Counted from the first letter of the stretch, positions 8,312 through 16,796 are shown. The stretch: 64,000 nt of DNA from Streptomyces prunicolor NBRC 13075 (GCF_000367365.1 NZ_BARF01000014.1:326354-390353), one strand, 5' to 3'. Numbers and translations: made by a program. Notes: generated from the letters alone by a model not told the origin.

Positions 8312-9502
8312 TTACTGAGGCATCTGGCTCGCGTCGGCCAGCGCCCGGTGATCGGGATCGCCGGGCAGGTCCAACTGCCTCCCGAACCGCCGTGAGGCCA
8401 GCAGCGCGAGCAGCGCCGTGAGCGCGGCCAGTGCGGCGAGTACGGCCATCAGCCCCGCGAACCAGGGCGGGGCGGCGGTGATCCGCAGCGCCTGCGAGAG
8501 GCGTGAGGAGTGGAACCGCCCGTCGAACAACTGGAGGGCGGCCAGCGCGGCCGGCACCACCACGGACACGGCGAGCACGGACAGGCCGCCGTGCAGGATC
8601 AGCGCCGGTGCCAGCAGGACGCACAGGATCGAGACACCGAGCGCGAACCCGTAGGCGGTGCCGGAGGCTCCGTCACGGTGCAGCGGGAAGTACGACAGCC
8701 CGCACAGCACGAGCGCCGCCGACGCGATCAGCCGCGGCCAGAGCGGGGGAGCGGTGCGCCGTGCCGTCGTACGCGGACGGCGTGGACGGCGCCGACGAGC
8801 AGCCGGACGGTCGCCCGCGAGGTCTGGATCGCGCGGGTCCGCCGGGGTTCGTCCGGGCGACGGTTCGGACAACGGAGCGGCGGATCGATCCGCCGCCGGC
8901 CCCGAGGTCTGGGCGGTTGCGCCCTGCTGCTCGGCTTGCTCGGCGTCCTCCGCTTCCTCGGCCAAGCGGCCGATCAGCTGGACGAGTTCCTCGACGGGCC
9001 GGCCGGCCGCGGCCCGCACCGCCTCCTCGCCGCAGTGCGGCTCCAGCGGAGCCCGCTGCAGCAGGGCCATGAGCCGGGTGACGTCCTCGACGGGCCGGTG
9101 CTCGGCGGCCGCGCGGATCGCCTCGTCGGCACAGTCGGGGTTGCGCGGCGGCCGGGTCAGCAGGGTCACCAGGCGCGTGACGTCCTCCACGGACCGGTCG
9201 ACACCGACCGCGCGCAGGGCGTCGACGGTGGCCTGCGCGTACTTCGGTGACTGCTCCAGCAAGGTGATGAGCTGGAGCACCTCATCGAGCGGCCGGTCGG
9301 CGACGGCGGCGTGCACCAGGCGGTGCATCGGGTCGACGTTCTCGCCCTCGGGATCGGTCTGGGCGGGACCCTCTTGCGACGGACGTGACGTCGGCGGCGA
9401 TCCGTCGGCCGGCCCTCCGTCGGAGGGCGCGAGCGGATGGGCCGCGATGCCGTGAGGTATCTCGGGTTGGTCCGGGCTGGGCGAGAAAGAGCGGGTGGTC
9501 AT
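8312..9502 (-). CDS. Membrane protein with N-terminal helical repeats, unknown
   Basis: About 396 residues from the ATG at 9502, which has GGAG six bases upstream. The N-terminal half carries four imperfect 35-40-residue helical repeats. Each has a core like VEDVTRLVTLLTRPP, followed by an ADEAIRAAA-type helix. A basic linker (ARRRRPRRPRTTARRT) leads to four hydrophobic segments at the C-terminus. The layout suggests a cytoplasmic adaptor-like repeat region tethered to the membrane. I do not recognise a named family. Its 3' end faces that of the preceding membrane protein gene. Confidence 0.75.
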   Translation of the reverse strand: MTTRSFSPSPDQPEIPHGIAAHPLAPSDGGPADGSPPTSRPSQEGPAQTDPEGENVDPMHRLVHAAVADRPLDEVLQLITLLEQSPKYAQATVDALRAVGVDRSVEDVTRLVTLLTRPPRNPDCADEAIRAAAEHRPVEDVTRLMALLQRAPLEPHCGEEAVRAAAGRPVEELVQLIGRLAEEAEDAEQAEQQGATAQTSGPAADRSAAPLSEPSPGRTPADPRDPDLAGDRPAARRRRPRRPRTTARRTAPPLWPRLIASAALVLCGLSYFPLHRDGASGTAYGFALGVSILCVLLAPALILHGGLSVLAVSVVVPAALAALQLFDGRFHSSRLSQALRITAAPPWFAGLMAVLAALAALTALLALLASRRFGRQLDLPGDPDHRALADASQMPQ

Positions 9503-9811
9503 GCTCGGCTCCATGAAGAGGGAGAACCTGCTATCGCCCCCCGAAGCGCGATGAACAAGCTGATCCCGTCCATTACTAGGCCGCCGCCAGGCCCCCCGCC
9601 ACGCGAATACGCCACCCGTGTGACGCCACCGCCCCGCCGCGCGTGCCTTCGCGGGGCTCACACCCTCATCCGTTCGGTGGCCGTCTGCTCGCCCGGCGCG
9701 CGGGCCGTGCGTCAGATGGGATCAGCGCGTTCCGGGGGCCGCGTGAGAAGCGGCGGGCGGCGGGTACGCGGATACGCGGGAAATCGTCGGAAACGGATGG
9801 AGGAGAGTGTC
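9503..9811. other. Intergenic region, no gene seen
   Basis: About 309 bp between divergent genes. It must hold promoters for both sides, but I can assign no convincing element or small RNA. Confidence 0.35.
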
Positions 9812-9940
9812 GTGCCGCGAGGTTCCAGCGCGAAGCGTGAGCGGCAGTACGAGCACATCGAGGAAGGTGCCGAGAAGCGTGGAATCGACGGCCGTTCGTC
9901 GATGAACAAGCAGCAACTGGCGACGGCCCTCGGCCGCTGA
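9812..9940 (+). CDS. Small basic protein, 'plasmid stabilization'-like
   Basis: A 42-residue protein starting at GTG 9812, with GGAGGAGA directly upstream at ideal spacing. It reads VPRGSSAKRERQYEHIEEG, then an arginine-containing linker and MNKQQLATALGR. This KRERQYEHI start and KQQL end is a common small-protein pattern in actinobacteria, often labelled plasmid stabilization or Rho-N-like, without experimental basis. It ends 45 bp before the next gene and probably shares its transcript. Too short for a firm function. Confidence 0.65.
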   Translation: MPRGSSAKRERQYEHIEEGAEKRGIDGRSSMNKQQLATALGR

Positions 9941-9985
9941 TCCGCCTGACCGACGCCCGACTCGAACCCAAGGAGAGTGACCCCG

Positions 9986-10330
9986 ATGGCCACCGTGTCC
10001 CTGACCGGAGCGTCCAAGGAGGACGCCGCCACCGTCTTCGGCGTCCTGCGGACGGCGTTCCCCACCGACCGGCCCTCCGACGACGTGCCCCAGGAACAGC
10101 CGGGCGACCGAACCGCCGTGTGGACAGCGGAGTTCGAGCCGACGCAGGAGTGGATCCCGACCGACCCGATCCCCTTGGAGGGCTCGGTGTCCGCCACGAT
10201 CCAGGGCGGGTACGTCGCCGTGGACCAGCTTCGTGAGGCGCTGGACGTCACGTTCGCCGTGGACGAGCGGGGCACGGCGTCGGGTGACCAGGAGAAGGAG
10301 GTCGACCTGAGGCTCACGACGAAGCGGTGA
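9986..10330 (+). CDS. Hypothetical protein, 114 residues
   Basis: A small acidic soluble protein (MATVSLTGASKEDAATVF; FEPTQEWIPTDPIPLEGSV). The ATG at 9986 has AAGGAG nine bases upstream. A GTG at 9977 overlaps that Shine-Dalgarno and is disfavoured. No membrane helix, cysteine motif or known fold is recognised. The alternation of strands and short helices suggests a compact alpha/beta domain. It probably forms an operon with the 42-residue gene before it. Codon bias supports coding. Confidence 0.72.
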   Translation: MATVSLTGASKEDAATVFGVLRTAFPTDRPSDDVPQEQPGDRTAVWTAEFEPTQEWIPTDPIPLEGSVSATIQGGYVAVDQLREALDVTFAVDERGTASGDQEKEVDLRLTTKR

Positions 10331-10401
10331 CGGGAGGGGCGCCGGCAGCCAACTCCTCGCACACACGGCGCTGTCAGGAGCAGTACGCGGAACGGGCCTG
10401 A

Positions 10402-10431
10402 TTGACGGCCCGGAGAGACGCGCCGTACTCT
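10402..10431 (+). promoter_or_regulatory. Putative sigma-70-type promoter for the riboswitch-cbtBA unit
   Basis: TTGACG at 10402-10407 and TACTCT at 10426-10431 are separated by 18 bases and placed just before the riboswitch. Spacing and position fit a housekeeping (HrdB-type) promoter. Read by eye only. Confidence 0.5.
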
Positions 10432-10440
10432 CCCCCTGTA

Positions 10441-10545
10441 GTGATGGCATAAGGAAGCTGGTGGAATTCCAGCACGGTCGCGCCACTGTGAGCCCGCCGC
10501 CGGAAGGTGGAGGGCGAGTCAGACACTGAACCTTCACTCGCCCGT
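10441..10545 (+). promoter_or_regulatory. Cobalamin riboswitch (upstream of cbtB-cbtA)
   Basis: The leader shows the hallmarks of a B12 aptamer: GGAAGCTGGTGGAATTCCAGC (10453-10473), then ACGGTCGCGCCACTGTGA (the B12 box region), and GAGTCAGACACTG. A stem of GGGCGAGT (10512-10519) with ACTCGCCC (10536-10543) lies at the 3' side and may be the expression platform that hides or frees the cbtB start. High adenosyl- or methylcobalamin is expected to lower expression. Boundaries are approximate. Confidence 0.9.
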
Positions 10546-10583
10546 ACACGCAAGGGACGCACGATCCCGAAGGAGGGCTCACC

Positions 10584-10802
10584 TTGAGCAGCAGCATTTC
10601 CACACCCCGTCCGGTGTCCACGCCGGTTGTCCTGCCGGTCTCGAAGTCGATCGTCTGGCTGGTCGGCACCGCGCTGATCGCGCTGGCCGTCTACTACTTC
10701 GTCGGTGTCGACCAGGGCGCTGTATCGGTGTTCGGCAACGACACGCACGTCCACGAGTTCGTCCACGACGCCCGCCACTTCCTCGGTTTCCCCTGCCACT
10801 GA
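10584..10802 (+). CDS. cbtB: CbtB, cobalt transporter small subunit
   Basis: A 72-residue protein with one membrane helix (IVWLVGTALIALAVYYFVG) and a histidine-rich C-terminus (HVHEFVHDARHFLGFPCH), the signature of CbtB. CbtB works with CbtA in cobalt uptake for cobalamin synthesis. The start is TTG at 10584 with AAGGAGG upstream. cbtA follows 36 bp downstream. A cobalamin riboswitch heads the pair. The His cluster is the likely metal site. High confidence from family and context. Confidence 0.93.
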   Translation: MSSSISTPRPVSTPVVLPVSKSIVWLVGTALIALAVYYFVGVDQGAVSVFGNDTHVHEFVHDARHFLGFPCH

Positions 10803-10838
10803 CCCTCCGCCGGCATCTGGAAGTACGGACAACTCGAC

Positions 10839-11705
10839 ATGGAAAAGAAGCTCATACTGCGCGGCATACTCGCCGGCGCAGTCGCGGGCCTGCTCGCGTT
10901 CGTATTCGCGCGCATCTTCGCCGAGCCACAGATCGCGAAGGCCATCGACTACGAGAGCGGCCGTGACGCCGCCCAGAACGTCCTGGACAAGGCGGCCGGC
11001 CTGCCCGTCGAGGGCCACGAACACGAACTGTTCAGCCGCACCATCCAGGCCAACGTCGGCATCGGCGCCGGCATGATCCTCTTCGGCATGGCGATGGGCG
11101 CCCTGTTCGCCGTCGCCTACACCGTCTGCCTGGGCCGCACCGGCGGGCTGCGGGCCCGCAACCTGGCGCTCCTCGTCGCCGGTGGCGGTTTCCTCGGCAT
11201 GTACCTGGTGCCGTTCCTCAAGTACCCGGCCAACCCGCCCGCGATCGGTCACGAAGAGACCATCCAGCAGCGCAGCGCCCTGTACCTGATCATGGTCGTC
11301 TGCTCCGTCGCCTTCCTCGCCGGAGCCGTCTACCTCGGCAAGCACCTCCAGCCCCGCTTCGGGAACTGGAACGCCTCCCTCCTGGCCGGCGCCGCGTTCG
11401 TCGTCGCGATCGGGATCGTCATGCTGCTCCTGCCGCAGCTGGGCCATCTCTCGTACAACAAGGCCAACTTCGGCAACCAGGCCACCGAGACTCCGCTGCC
11501 GCTGAAGGACGACAAGGGCACCATCGTCTACCCGGGCTTCCCGGCCGACGTGCTCTTCACCTTCCGCTTCTACTCCGTGGGCGCGCAGCTCATCCTCTGG
11601 ACGGCCCTCGGCCTGATCTTCGGCCCCTTGGCGGAACGTCTGCTGCAGCCCACGCGTCCGGACGCCAACGCCCCCTCGCAGGAGCCGGATCCCGTCCCGG
11701 CGTAA
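10839..11705 (+). CDS. cbtA: CbtA, cobalt transporter membrane subunit
   Basis: A 288-residue polytopic membrane protein. The start LILRGILAGAVAGLLAFVFA and the nearby HEHELFSRTIQ are typical of CbtA. About six hydrophobic segments follow, with a histidine/glutamate patch near KYPANPPAIGHEETI between helices that is likely to handle metal. It acts with CbtB as a riboswitch-controlled cobalt importer in organisms that use B12. The ATG at 10839 is the only sensible start. The gene ends in a tandem-repeat region followed by a strong hairpin terminator. Confidence 0.93.
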   Translation: MEKKLILRGILAGAVAGLLAFVFARIFAEPQIAKAIDYESGRDAAQNVLDKAAGLPVEGHEHELFSRTIQANVGIGAGMILFGMAMGALFAVAYTVCLGRTGGLRARNLALLVAGGGFLGMYLVPFLKYPANPPAIGHEETIQQRSALYLIMVVCSVAFLAGAVYLGKHLQPRFGNWNASLLAGAAFVVAIGIVMLLLPQLGHLSYNKANFGNQATETPLPLKDDKGTIVYPGFPADVLFTFRFYSVGAQLILWTALGLIFGPLAERLLQPTRPDANAPSQEPDPVPA

Positions 11706-11758
11706 GCGACGAGTTCTGCTACGACGAGTTCTTCTACGGCGAGCTCTGCTACGACGAG
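11706..11758 (+). repeat. 15-bp tandem repeats directly after cbtA
   Basis: Three full copies of a unit like ACGACGAGTTCTGCT (11706-11720, 11721-11735, 11736-11750) and part of a fourth lie immediately after the cbtA stop and run into the terminator stem. Copies differ by one to three bases. Confidence 0.75.
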
Positions 11759-11786
11759 CGCGGTGATCGATGCGATCACCGCGCTC
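11756..11786. terminator. Strong hairpin terminator between cbtA and the facing gene
   Basis: GAGCGCGGTGATCG (11756-11769) pairs perfectly with CGATCACCGCGCTC (11773-11786) across a three-base loop. This 14-bp stem between convergent genes can serve both directions. Confidence 0.8.
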
Positions 11787-11795
11787 GGTCCGTTC

Positions 11796-12599
11796 TCACG
11801 GTTTGCGGGCGACTCCGACGTACAGCGGGATCTCGTCGGTCGGGCTGTGCTGTTCTTCGGGCTCGGGGTGCCAGTGCGCGGCGAGTGCTATGCCGGGGGC
11901 GACCAGCTCAAGTCCCTGGAAGAAACTGGTGAATTCGGCGCGTGAGCGTACTTGGGCGGCTGTACCGCCCTTGCGGTAGACGTCGACGACGCGTTCCCAG
12001 GTCTCCGGATCGAAGTCTCCGGTCGCGTGGGAAAGGGCCACGTAGCTTCCGGGCGGCAGCGAGTCGAGCAGTTCGCCCACGATGCGACGGGGGTCGTCCT
12101 CATCCGCCACCAGGTGCAGGAGGGCCACCAAGGACAGGGCGATCGGTTGCTCGAAGTCCAGCTGCTCCTTCGCCGCCGCGAGGATCTTCTGCGGCTCTCT
12201 CACGTCGGCCTGGATATAGGTGGTGCTGCCCTCCGGCGTGCTGTGCAGGAGCGCTTCGGCATGCCGGAGAACGATCGGGTCGTTGTCCGCGTAGACCACG
12301 CGCGCGCCGGGGTTGATCGCCTGGACCACCTGGTGGAGGTTCGGGCGGGTGGGTATCCCGGTGCCGATGTCCAGGAACTGACGGATACCCCGCTCCGCCA
12401 ACAGCCGGGAGGCCCGGTGCATGAAATCGCGGTTCACCCGCGCCATTTGCCTGACGGCGGGGAAGAAGGAGATCACCTGCTCGGCGGCCTCCCAGTCGAC
12501 GGGGTAGTTGTCCTTGCCGCCGAGGAAGTAGTCGTACATGCGGGCCGACTGGGGTTTGCCGGTGTCTATGGCGCCCGCGCCGAATCCTGAGTCGGTCAC
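11796..12599 (-). CDS. SAM-dependent methyltransferase, DUF574 family
   Basis: A 267-residue DUF574 protein. It has the family entry motif KPQSARMYDYFLGGKDNYP, the SAM loop FLDIGTGIPTRPNLHQVVQ, VVYADNDPIVL and LVALLHLVADEDDP. The GTG at 12599 is chosen because AGGAG lies seven bases upstream and the alignment begins there. The frame stays open far upstream but without family similarity. It sits between two cobalamin-riboswitch units. A functional tie to B12 is possible but not shown, because the family's substrate is unknown. Paralogue of 4759-5565. Confidence 0.9.
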   Translation of the reverse strand: MTDSGFGAGAIDTGKPQSARMYDYFLGGKDNYPVDWEAAEQVISFFPAVRQMARVNRDFMHRASRLLAERGIRQFLDIGTGIPTRPNLHQVVQAINPGARVVYADNDPIVLRHAEALLHSTPEGSTTYIQADVREPQKILAAAKEQLDFEQPIALSLVALLHLVADEDDPRRIVGELLDSLPPGSYVALSHATGDFDPETWERVVDVYRKGGTAAQVRSRAEFTSFFQGLELVAPGIALAAHWHPEPEEQHSPTDEIPLYVGVARKP

Positions 12600-12779
12600 T
12601 TCGGTTCTCCTGTTGATGTATCGACCGTCACGCATGGCCGACCGCCGTCGCCCGGTTGCTCCCAACGGCCTTTGTCGCGAGGTGAGTTCAGGCCCGCGAG
12701 TGTAGCGGGCACACCAGCGCGGGCACCTCCGTGCCGTCCCGCAGCAGGAGCCGATCGCCGATCTTGATAGGTTGTGCGG

Positions 12780-12965
12780 GCCAGTCGTGCCACAACCGAG
12801 GCCAGGGAATCCGGTGGAAATCCGGAACTGACGCGCAGCGGTGAGGGGGACGGGCGGGGCATCAGACGCCACTGGGGCGACACGGGCCGGCCGAAGGAGC
12901 CGGTGTGTGACGCGCCGGGAAGGCGCCCCGTCCGGACGAACCCGAGTCCGAAGACCTGCTGGCGC
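12780..12965 (+). promoter_or_regulatory. Cobalamin riboswitch (upstream of the BtuFCD-type ABC transporter)
   Basis: The leader contains the B12 aptamer elements in order: GGGAATCCGGTGGAAATCCGG (12804-12824), CTGACGCGCAGCGGTGA, ATCAGACGCCACTGG (around 12860-12874) and the 3' closing piece CGAGTCCGAAGACCTGCTGG (12943-12962). It ends about 65 bp before the lipoprotein gene. It is longer than the first riboswitch and belongs to the larger class with an extended peripheral domain. Edges are approximate. Confidence 0.9.
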
Positions 12966-13031
12966 CTTCTCGCCCTCGGCGAGGGGGAGTTCGTAGGCCA
13001 GGCTCCGCGTTCGAGCCCCGACAGGCAAGGC

Positions 13032-14093
13032 ATGCCCGTGATCCGTACCGCCCCCGTCCCGCTGCGCCGCCGTACCGCGGCCCTCCTCATCGCGCCCGCC
13101 CTGCTGCTCACCGCGTGCGGCGGATCCGAAGGCGACAGAGCCGACGGCGAGACGGAGAAGTCCGCCGCGGGCTTCCCGCTCACCCTCACCGACTGCGGGC
13201 AGAAGGTCACGCTGAAGTCGGCCCCGAAGCGGGTCGTCTCCCTCAACCAGGGCACCACCGAGATCCTGCTCTCCCTCGGCCTCGCCGACCGCATCGCCGG
13301 TACGGCGACCTGGACCGATCCGGTGCTCAAGGGGCTGGAGAAGGCGAACGCGACCGTGCCGCGTCTCGCCGACAACAACCCCTCCTTCGAGAAGGTCCTC
13401 GACGCCGAACCCGACTTCGTCACCGCCTCCTTCGTCTCGACGCTCGGCAAGGGCGGGGTCGCGACCCGCGAACAGTTCGAGAAGCTGGGCGTCCCGACGT
13501 ACGTCTCGCCGTCCGACTGCGCGGGCAAGGACAACGACAGCGGCGGCGACGGCTCGCGCAGCACACCGCTCACCCTCGACATCGTCTACGGCGAGATACG
13601 CGACCTGTCCCGGGCGATGGGTGTGAAGGAGCGCGGCGACAAGCTCGTGGCCCAGTTGAAAGCCCGGGTGACCAAGGCCACCACCGGGCTCGACGCCTCC
13701 GGCACCTCCCTCATGTACTGGTTCGCCAACTCCCAGTCGCCCTATCTGGCCGGCTGCTGCGGTGCCCCCGGCGCCATCACCCGGGCCGTCGGCGCGAAGA
13801 ACGCCTTCTCCGACACCCACGACGAGTGGCCCCAGATCAACTGGGAGACCGTCGCCGACCGCGACCCCGACGTCATCGTCCTCGGCGATCTGACCCGCAA
13901 GTCGCAGACCGCCGAGACCGCCAAGGCGAAGATCCACTTCCTGGAGACCAACGCCGCCACCCGCAACCTCACCGCCGTCAAGAAGAAGCGGTACATCCTG
14001 CTCAGCGGCCAGGCGATGAACCCCTCCATCCGCACCGTCGAAGGGATCGAGCAGGTCGCCGCCGGCCTGCGCGACTTCGGACTCGCCAAGTGA
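13032..14093 (+). CDS. Cobalamin ABC transporter substrate-binding lipoprotein (BtuF-like)
   Basis: A 353-residue FecB/BtuF-family binding protein. It has a basic and hydrophobic signal sequence ending in the lipobox LLLTAC (Cys about residue 29), so it should be a lipid-anchored extracytoplasmic protein. KRVVSLNQGTTEILLSLGL and DPDVIVLGDLTRK are family blocks. The two-lobed, single-helix-hinge fold is shared with siderophore binders, so the ligand is inferred from the cobalamin riboswitch. The ATG at 13032 has AGGCAAGG upstream. The stop overlaps the permease start (GTGA). Confidence 0.88.
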   Translation: MPVIRTAPVPLRRRTAALLIAPALLLTACGGSEGDRADGETEKSAAGFPLTLTDCGQKVTLKSAPKRVVSLNQGTTEILLSLGLADRIAGTATWTDPVLKGLEKANATVPRLADNNPSFEKVLDAEPDFVTASFVSTLGKGGVATREQFEKLGVPTYVSPSDCAGKDNDSGGDGSRSTPLTLDIVYGEIRDLSRAMGVKERGDKLVAQLKARVTKATTGLDASGTSLMYWFANSQSPYLAGCCGAPGAITRAVGAKNAFSDTHDEWPQINWETVADRDPDVIVLGDLTRKSQTAETAKAKIHFLETNAATRNLTAVKKKRYILLSGQAMNPSIRTVEGIEQVAAGLRDFGLAK

Positions 14094-15103
14094 CCGTCCG
14101 CACCCTGCTGTTGACGGGCGGCGGACTGGTCGCGTTGCTGGTTTCCGTGGCCGTCGCGGTGACCATCGGACCCGCCGACATCTCCACGGCCGACGTGTGG
14201 GCGTCGGTCGCGTCCCACCTCGGCGGCGGGGACAGCACGCTCGCCCCGCTGCGGGACGGCATCGTCTGGGACCTGCGCATGCCCCGCACGCTGCTCGCCG
14301 CCGTCTGCGGCGCCGGGCTCGCGCTGTGCGGTGCGGTCATGCAGTCACTGCTGCGCAATCCGCTGGCGGATCCGTTCGTGCTCGGCGTCTCCTCCGGGGC
14401 GTCCACGGGCGCGGTGGCGGTCGTGGTCCTCGGCGTGGGCGGCGGGGCCGTGTCGCTGTCGGCGGGTGCCTTCGGCGGCGCGCTGCTCTCCTTCGGGCTG
14501 GTGATGCTGCTCAGCCACAGCCTCGGCGCGAGCATGGACCGGGTGGTGCTCTCCGGCGTGGCCGCCATGCAACTCTTTTCCGCGCTCACCTCGTTCACCG
14601 TGCTGACCTCGGCGGACGCCGAGACCACCAAGGGCGTGCTGTTCTGGCTGCTCGGCTCGCTCTCCGGCGCGGACTGGGGCCTAGTGCTGCTGTGCGCGGG
14701 CGCGTTGGCCCTCGTCCTGGTCGTCTGCCTGGGCCATGCCACCACCCTGGACGCGTTCGCCTTCGGCGAGGAGGCGGCGGCCGGGCTCGGTGTGAACGTG
14801 GCCCGCGCCCGGCTGATCCTGCTGTGCGCCACGGCCCTGCTCACCGCCGTCCTGGTCAGCTGCGCCGGGGCGATCGGCTTCGTCGGCCTGGTACTGCCGC
14901 ATGTCACCCGCGCGTTGACCGGTTCCGGGCATGTACGACTGCTGCCGATCACCGCGCTGACCGGAGCCGTCTTCCTGGTGTGGGTGGACACCCTCGCCCG
15001 TACCGTCGTCGATCCCCAGGAGGTGCCGGTGGGGGTGGTGACGTCACTGATCGGCGTACCCGCGTTCGTGATCGTGCTGCACCGGGGCCGGAGGAAGACA
15101 TGA
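14090..15103 (+). CDS. Cobalamin/iron-type ABC transporter permease (BtuC/FecCD family)
   Basis: A 337-residue permease of the FecCD/BtuC family with about nine to ten membrane helices. Marker blocks are RMPRTLLAAVCGAGLALCG, SLLRNPLADPFVLGVSSGA, LGSLSGADWG and GAIGFVGLVLPHVTR. It starts at GTG 14090, overlapping the previous stop by four bases, and ends overlapping the ATPase start in ATGA form, so the three subunits are translationally coupled. Cobalamin is the likely cargo because of the riboswitch. The family alone does not separate B12 from ferric siderophores. Confidence 0.9.
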   Translation: MTVRTLLLTGGGLVALLVSVAVAVTIGPADISTADVWASVASHLGGGDSTLAPLRDGIVWDLRMPRTLLAAVCGAGLALCGAVMQSLLRNPLADPFVLGVSSGASTGAVAVVVLGVGGGAVSLSAGAFGGALLSFGLVMLLSHSLGASMDRVVLSGVAAMQLFSALTSFTVLTSADAETTKGVLFWLLGSLSGADWGLVLLCAGALALVLVVCLGHATTLDAFAFGEEAAAGLGVNVARARLILLCATALLTAVLVSCAGAIGFVGLVLPHVTRALTGSGHVRLLPITALTGAVFLVWVDTLARTVVDPQEVPVGVVTSLIGVPAFVIVLHRGRRKT

Positions 15104-15918
15104 GCACCCCCGCAGCCGAAGGCATAGGCAGTCCCGCACCGGACACCGGCCTGCACGCAGACCGGGTCGCCCGCCGCACCGACGGCCAACTCATCGTCGA
15201 CGGCGTCACTCTCGTCCTGCGTCCCGGCGAGACCGTCGGCCTCCTCGGCCCCAACGGGTCAGGAAAATCAACCCTGTTGCGCCTGCTGGCCGGTGTCCTC
15301 CCCACCTCCACAGGCGTCGTCACGCTGGACGGCCGACCGTTGCCCGAAGTCGGGCGCCGCGCGACCGCCCGCCGTATCGCCACCGTCGAGCAACACACCC
15401 ACACCCAGACCGAGTTGACCGTCCGCGAGGTCGTCGCCCTCGGGCGTATCCCGCACCGCCGTGCCTGGTCACCGGCGTCGGCCGTCGACGCCCGCGCCGT
15501 CACCGAGGCGCTGGAACGCGCCGGACTGACAGACCGGGCCGCCCAGTCCTGGCACACCCTCTCCGGCGGTGAACGCCAACGCGCCCAGATCGCCCGGGCG
15601 TTGGCCCAGGAACCCCGCGAACTCCTCCTCGACGAGCCGACCAACCACCTCGACATCCAGCACCAGTTGGACCTGCTCGACCTGATCGCCGACCTGCCGG
15701 TCACCACCGTGATCGCCCTGCACGACCTCAACCTCGCCGCGATGTACTGCGACCGCCTGCTCGTCCTCGACACCGGCCGCACGGTCGCCGAGGGCACCCC
15801 GGCCGAGGTCCTCACCCCGGCCCTCATCAAGGAGGTCTACGGCGTCGACGCCGAGGTCCACCAAGACCCTGGGCATCCCGTGATCCGCTTTCTGCGCCGG
15901 GGGAGCGGGACGCCGTAG
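15100..15918 (+). CDS. ABC transporter ATP-binding protein (BtuD/FecE family)
   Basis: A 272-residue ATPase with Walker A GPNGSGKST, Q-loop region TVEQHTHTQ, signature LSGGERQRAQIARAL, Walker B LLLDEPTNHLD and the switch histidine in ALHDLNLA. It is the last gene of the three-gene transporter and starts at ATG 15100, with GGAGGAAG upstream inside the permease gene. It powers uptake of the BtuF ligand at the inner face of the membrane. No terminator is evident in the short gap before the facing dehydrogenase gene. Confidence 0.92.
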   Translation: MSTPAAEGIGSPAPDTGLHADRVARRTDGQLIVDGVTLVLRPGETVGLLGPNGSGKSTLLRLLAGVLPTSTGVVTLDGRPLPEVGRRATARRIATVEQHTHTQTELTVREVVALGRIPHRRAWSPASAVDARAVTEALERAGLTDRAAQSWHTLSGGERQRAQIARALAQEPRELLLDEPTNHLDIQHQLDLLDLIADLPVTTVIALHDLNLAAMYCDRLLVLDTGRTVAEGTPAEVLTPALIKEVYGVDAEVHQDPGHPVIRFLRRGSGTP

Positions 15919-15961
15919 CGGCGGGCTCCAACGTGCCCAGGTGCAAGCGGTGTTGGGGGGG

Positions 15962-16741
15962 CTAGTGCACGGAGAGTCCGCCGTCCACGAAGACCGACTG
16001 CCCGGTGACATAGGCCGCGCCGCGACTCGCCAGGAACACCACCGCTCCCGCGAAGTCCTCGGCAAGTCCGTTGCGCCCGACCATTGTTCGCGCGGCCAGT
16101 GCCGCCACCTTCTCCGGGTCGGACGACAGTCGCTCATTCAGTGGCGTCATCACGAAACCCGGCACCAGGGTGTTGCAGGTGACGCCGTACGGGGACCACG
16201 CCTCGGCCTGCGAGCGGGCCAGGGACTCCAGCGCGCCCTTGGACACGCCGTAGGCGCCGCTCTGCACGAAGGCCCGGTGTGCCTGCTGGGAGGTGATGTG
16301 GATGATCCGGCCGTAGCCCCGCTCGGCCATGCCGGGGCCGAAGCGCTGGCCCAGGAGGTAGGGCGCCTCCAGGTTCAGGGCCATCGTGGTGTCCCACACC
16401 TCCTCGCTCAACTCACCCATCGGCGGGCGCAGGTTGATGCCGGCGCTGTTCACCAGGATGTCCGGTTCCCCGAACACCTCGGCCGCCGCTTCCGCCGCCG
16501 CCCGGACCCCGTCCCGGGTGCCCAGATCTCCGCTCACCCACGCCGCCCGGCAGCCCTCCGCCGTCAACTCGTCGACCGTGGCGGCCAGTTCCTGCTCCTT
16601 GCGCGCCACTACGACCACTTTCGCCCCCGCCCGCGCGAGCGCCCCGGCGGCGGCCCGGCCGATGCCGGAACTGCCGCCGGTCACGACGGCGACTCGGCCG
16701 TCCAGCGAGAACAGTTCGGAGAGGTAGTCGCGAGAGATCAT
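15962..16741 (-). CDS. SDR family NAD(P)-dependent oxidoreductase
   Basis: A 259-residue classical short-chain dehydrogenase. It has the nucleotide loop TGGSSGIGRAAA, NSAG, a catalytic serine in ITSQQAH, the Tyr-x-x-x-Lys pair in GAYGVSKGALESLA, and the C-terminal GQSVFVDGGLSVH. It is like 3-oxoacyl-ACP or gluconate 5-dehydrogenases, but substrate cannot be deduced. It starts at ATG 16741 and converges on the transporter operon. The flavin-dependent oxidoreductase gene upstream on the same strand is 55 bp away and may be co-transcribed. Confidence 0.9.
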   Translation of the reverse strand: MISRDYLSELFSLDGRVAVVTGGSSGIGRAAAGALARAGAKVVVVARKEQELAATVDELTAEGCRAAWVSGDLGTRDGVRAAAEAAAEVFGEPDILVNSAGINLRPPMGELSEEVWDTTMALNLEAPYLLGQRFGPGMAERGYGRIIHITSQQAHRAFVQSGAYGVSKGALESLARSQAEAWSPYGVTCNTLVPGFVMTPLNERLSSDPEKVAALAARTMVGRNGLAEDFAGAVVFLASRGAAYVTGQSVFVDGGLSVH

Positions 16742-16796
16742 CCCCGCAGCCTAAAGGGTGCCCCGTAACCGTCGCTTCGCGCCGGCTGGGCCGGAC

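Noticed and set aside
12600..13937. Long minus-strand extension of the DUF574 frame
   Set aside because: The extension runs over the riboswitch and the lipoprotein gene; similarity and the ribosome site put the start at 12599.
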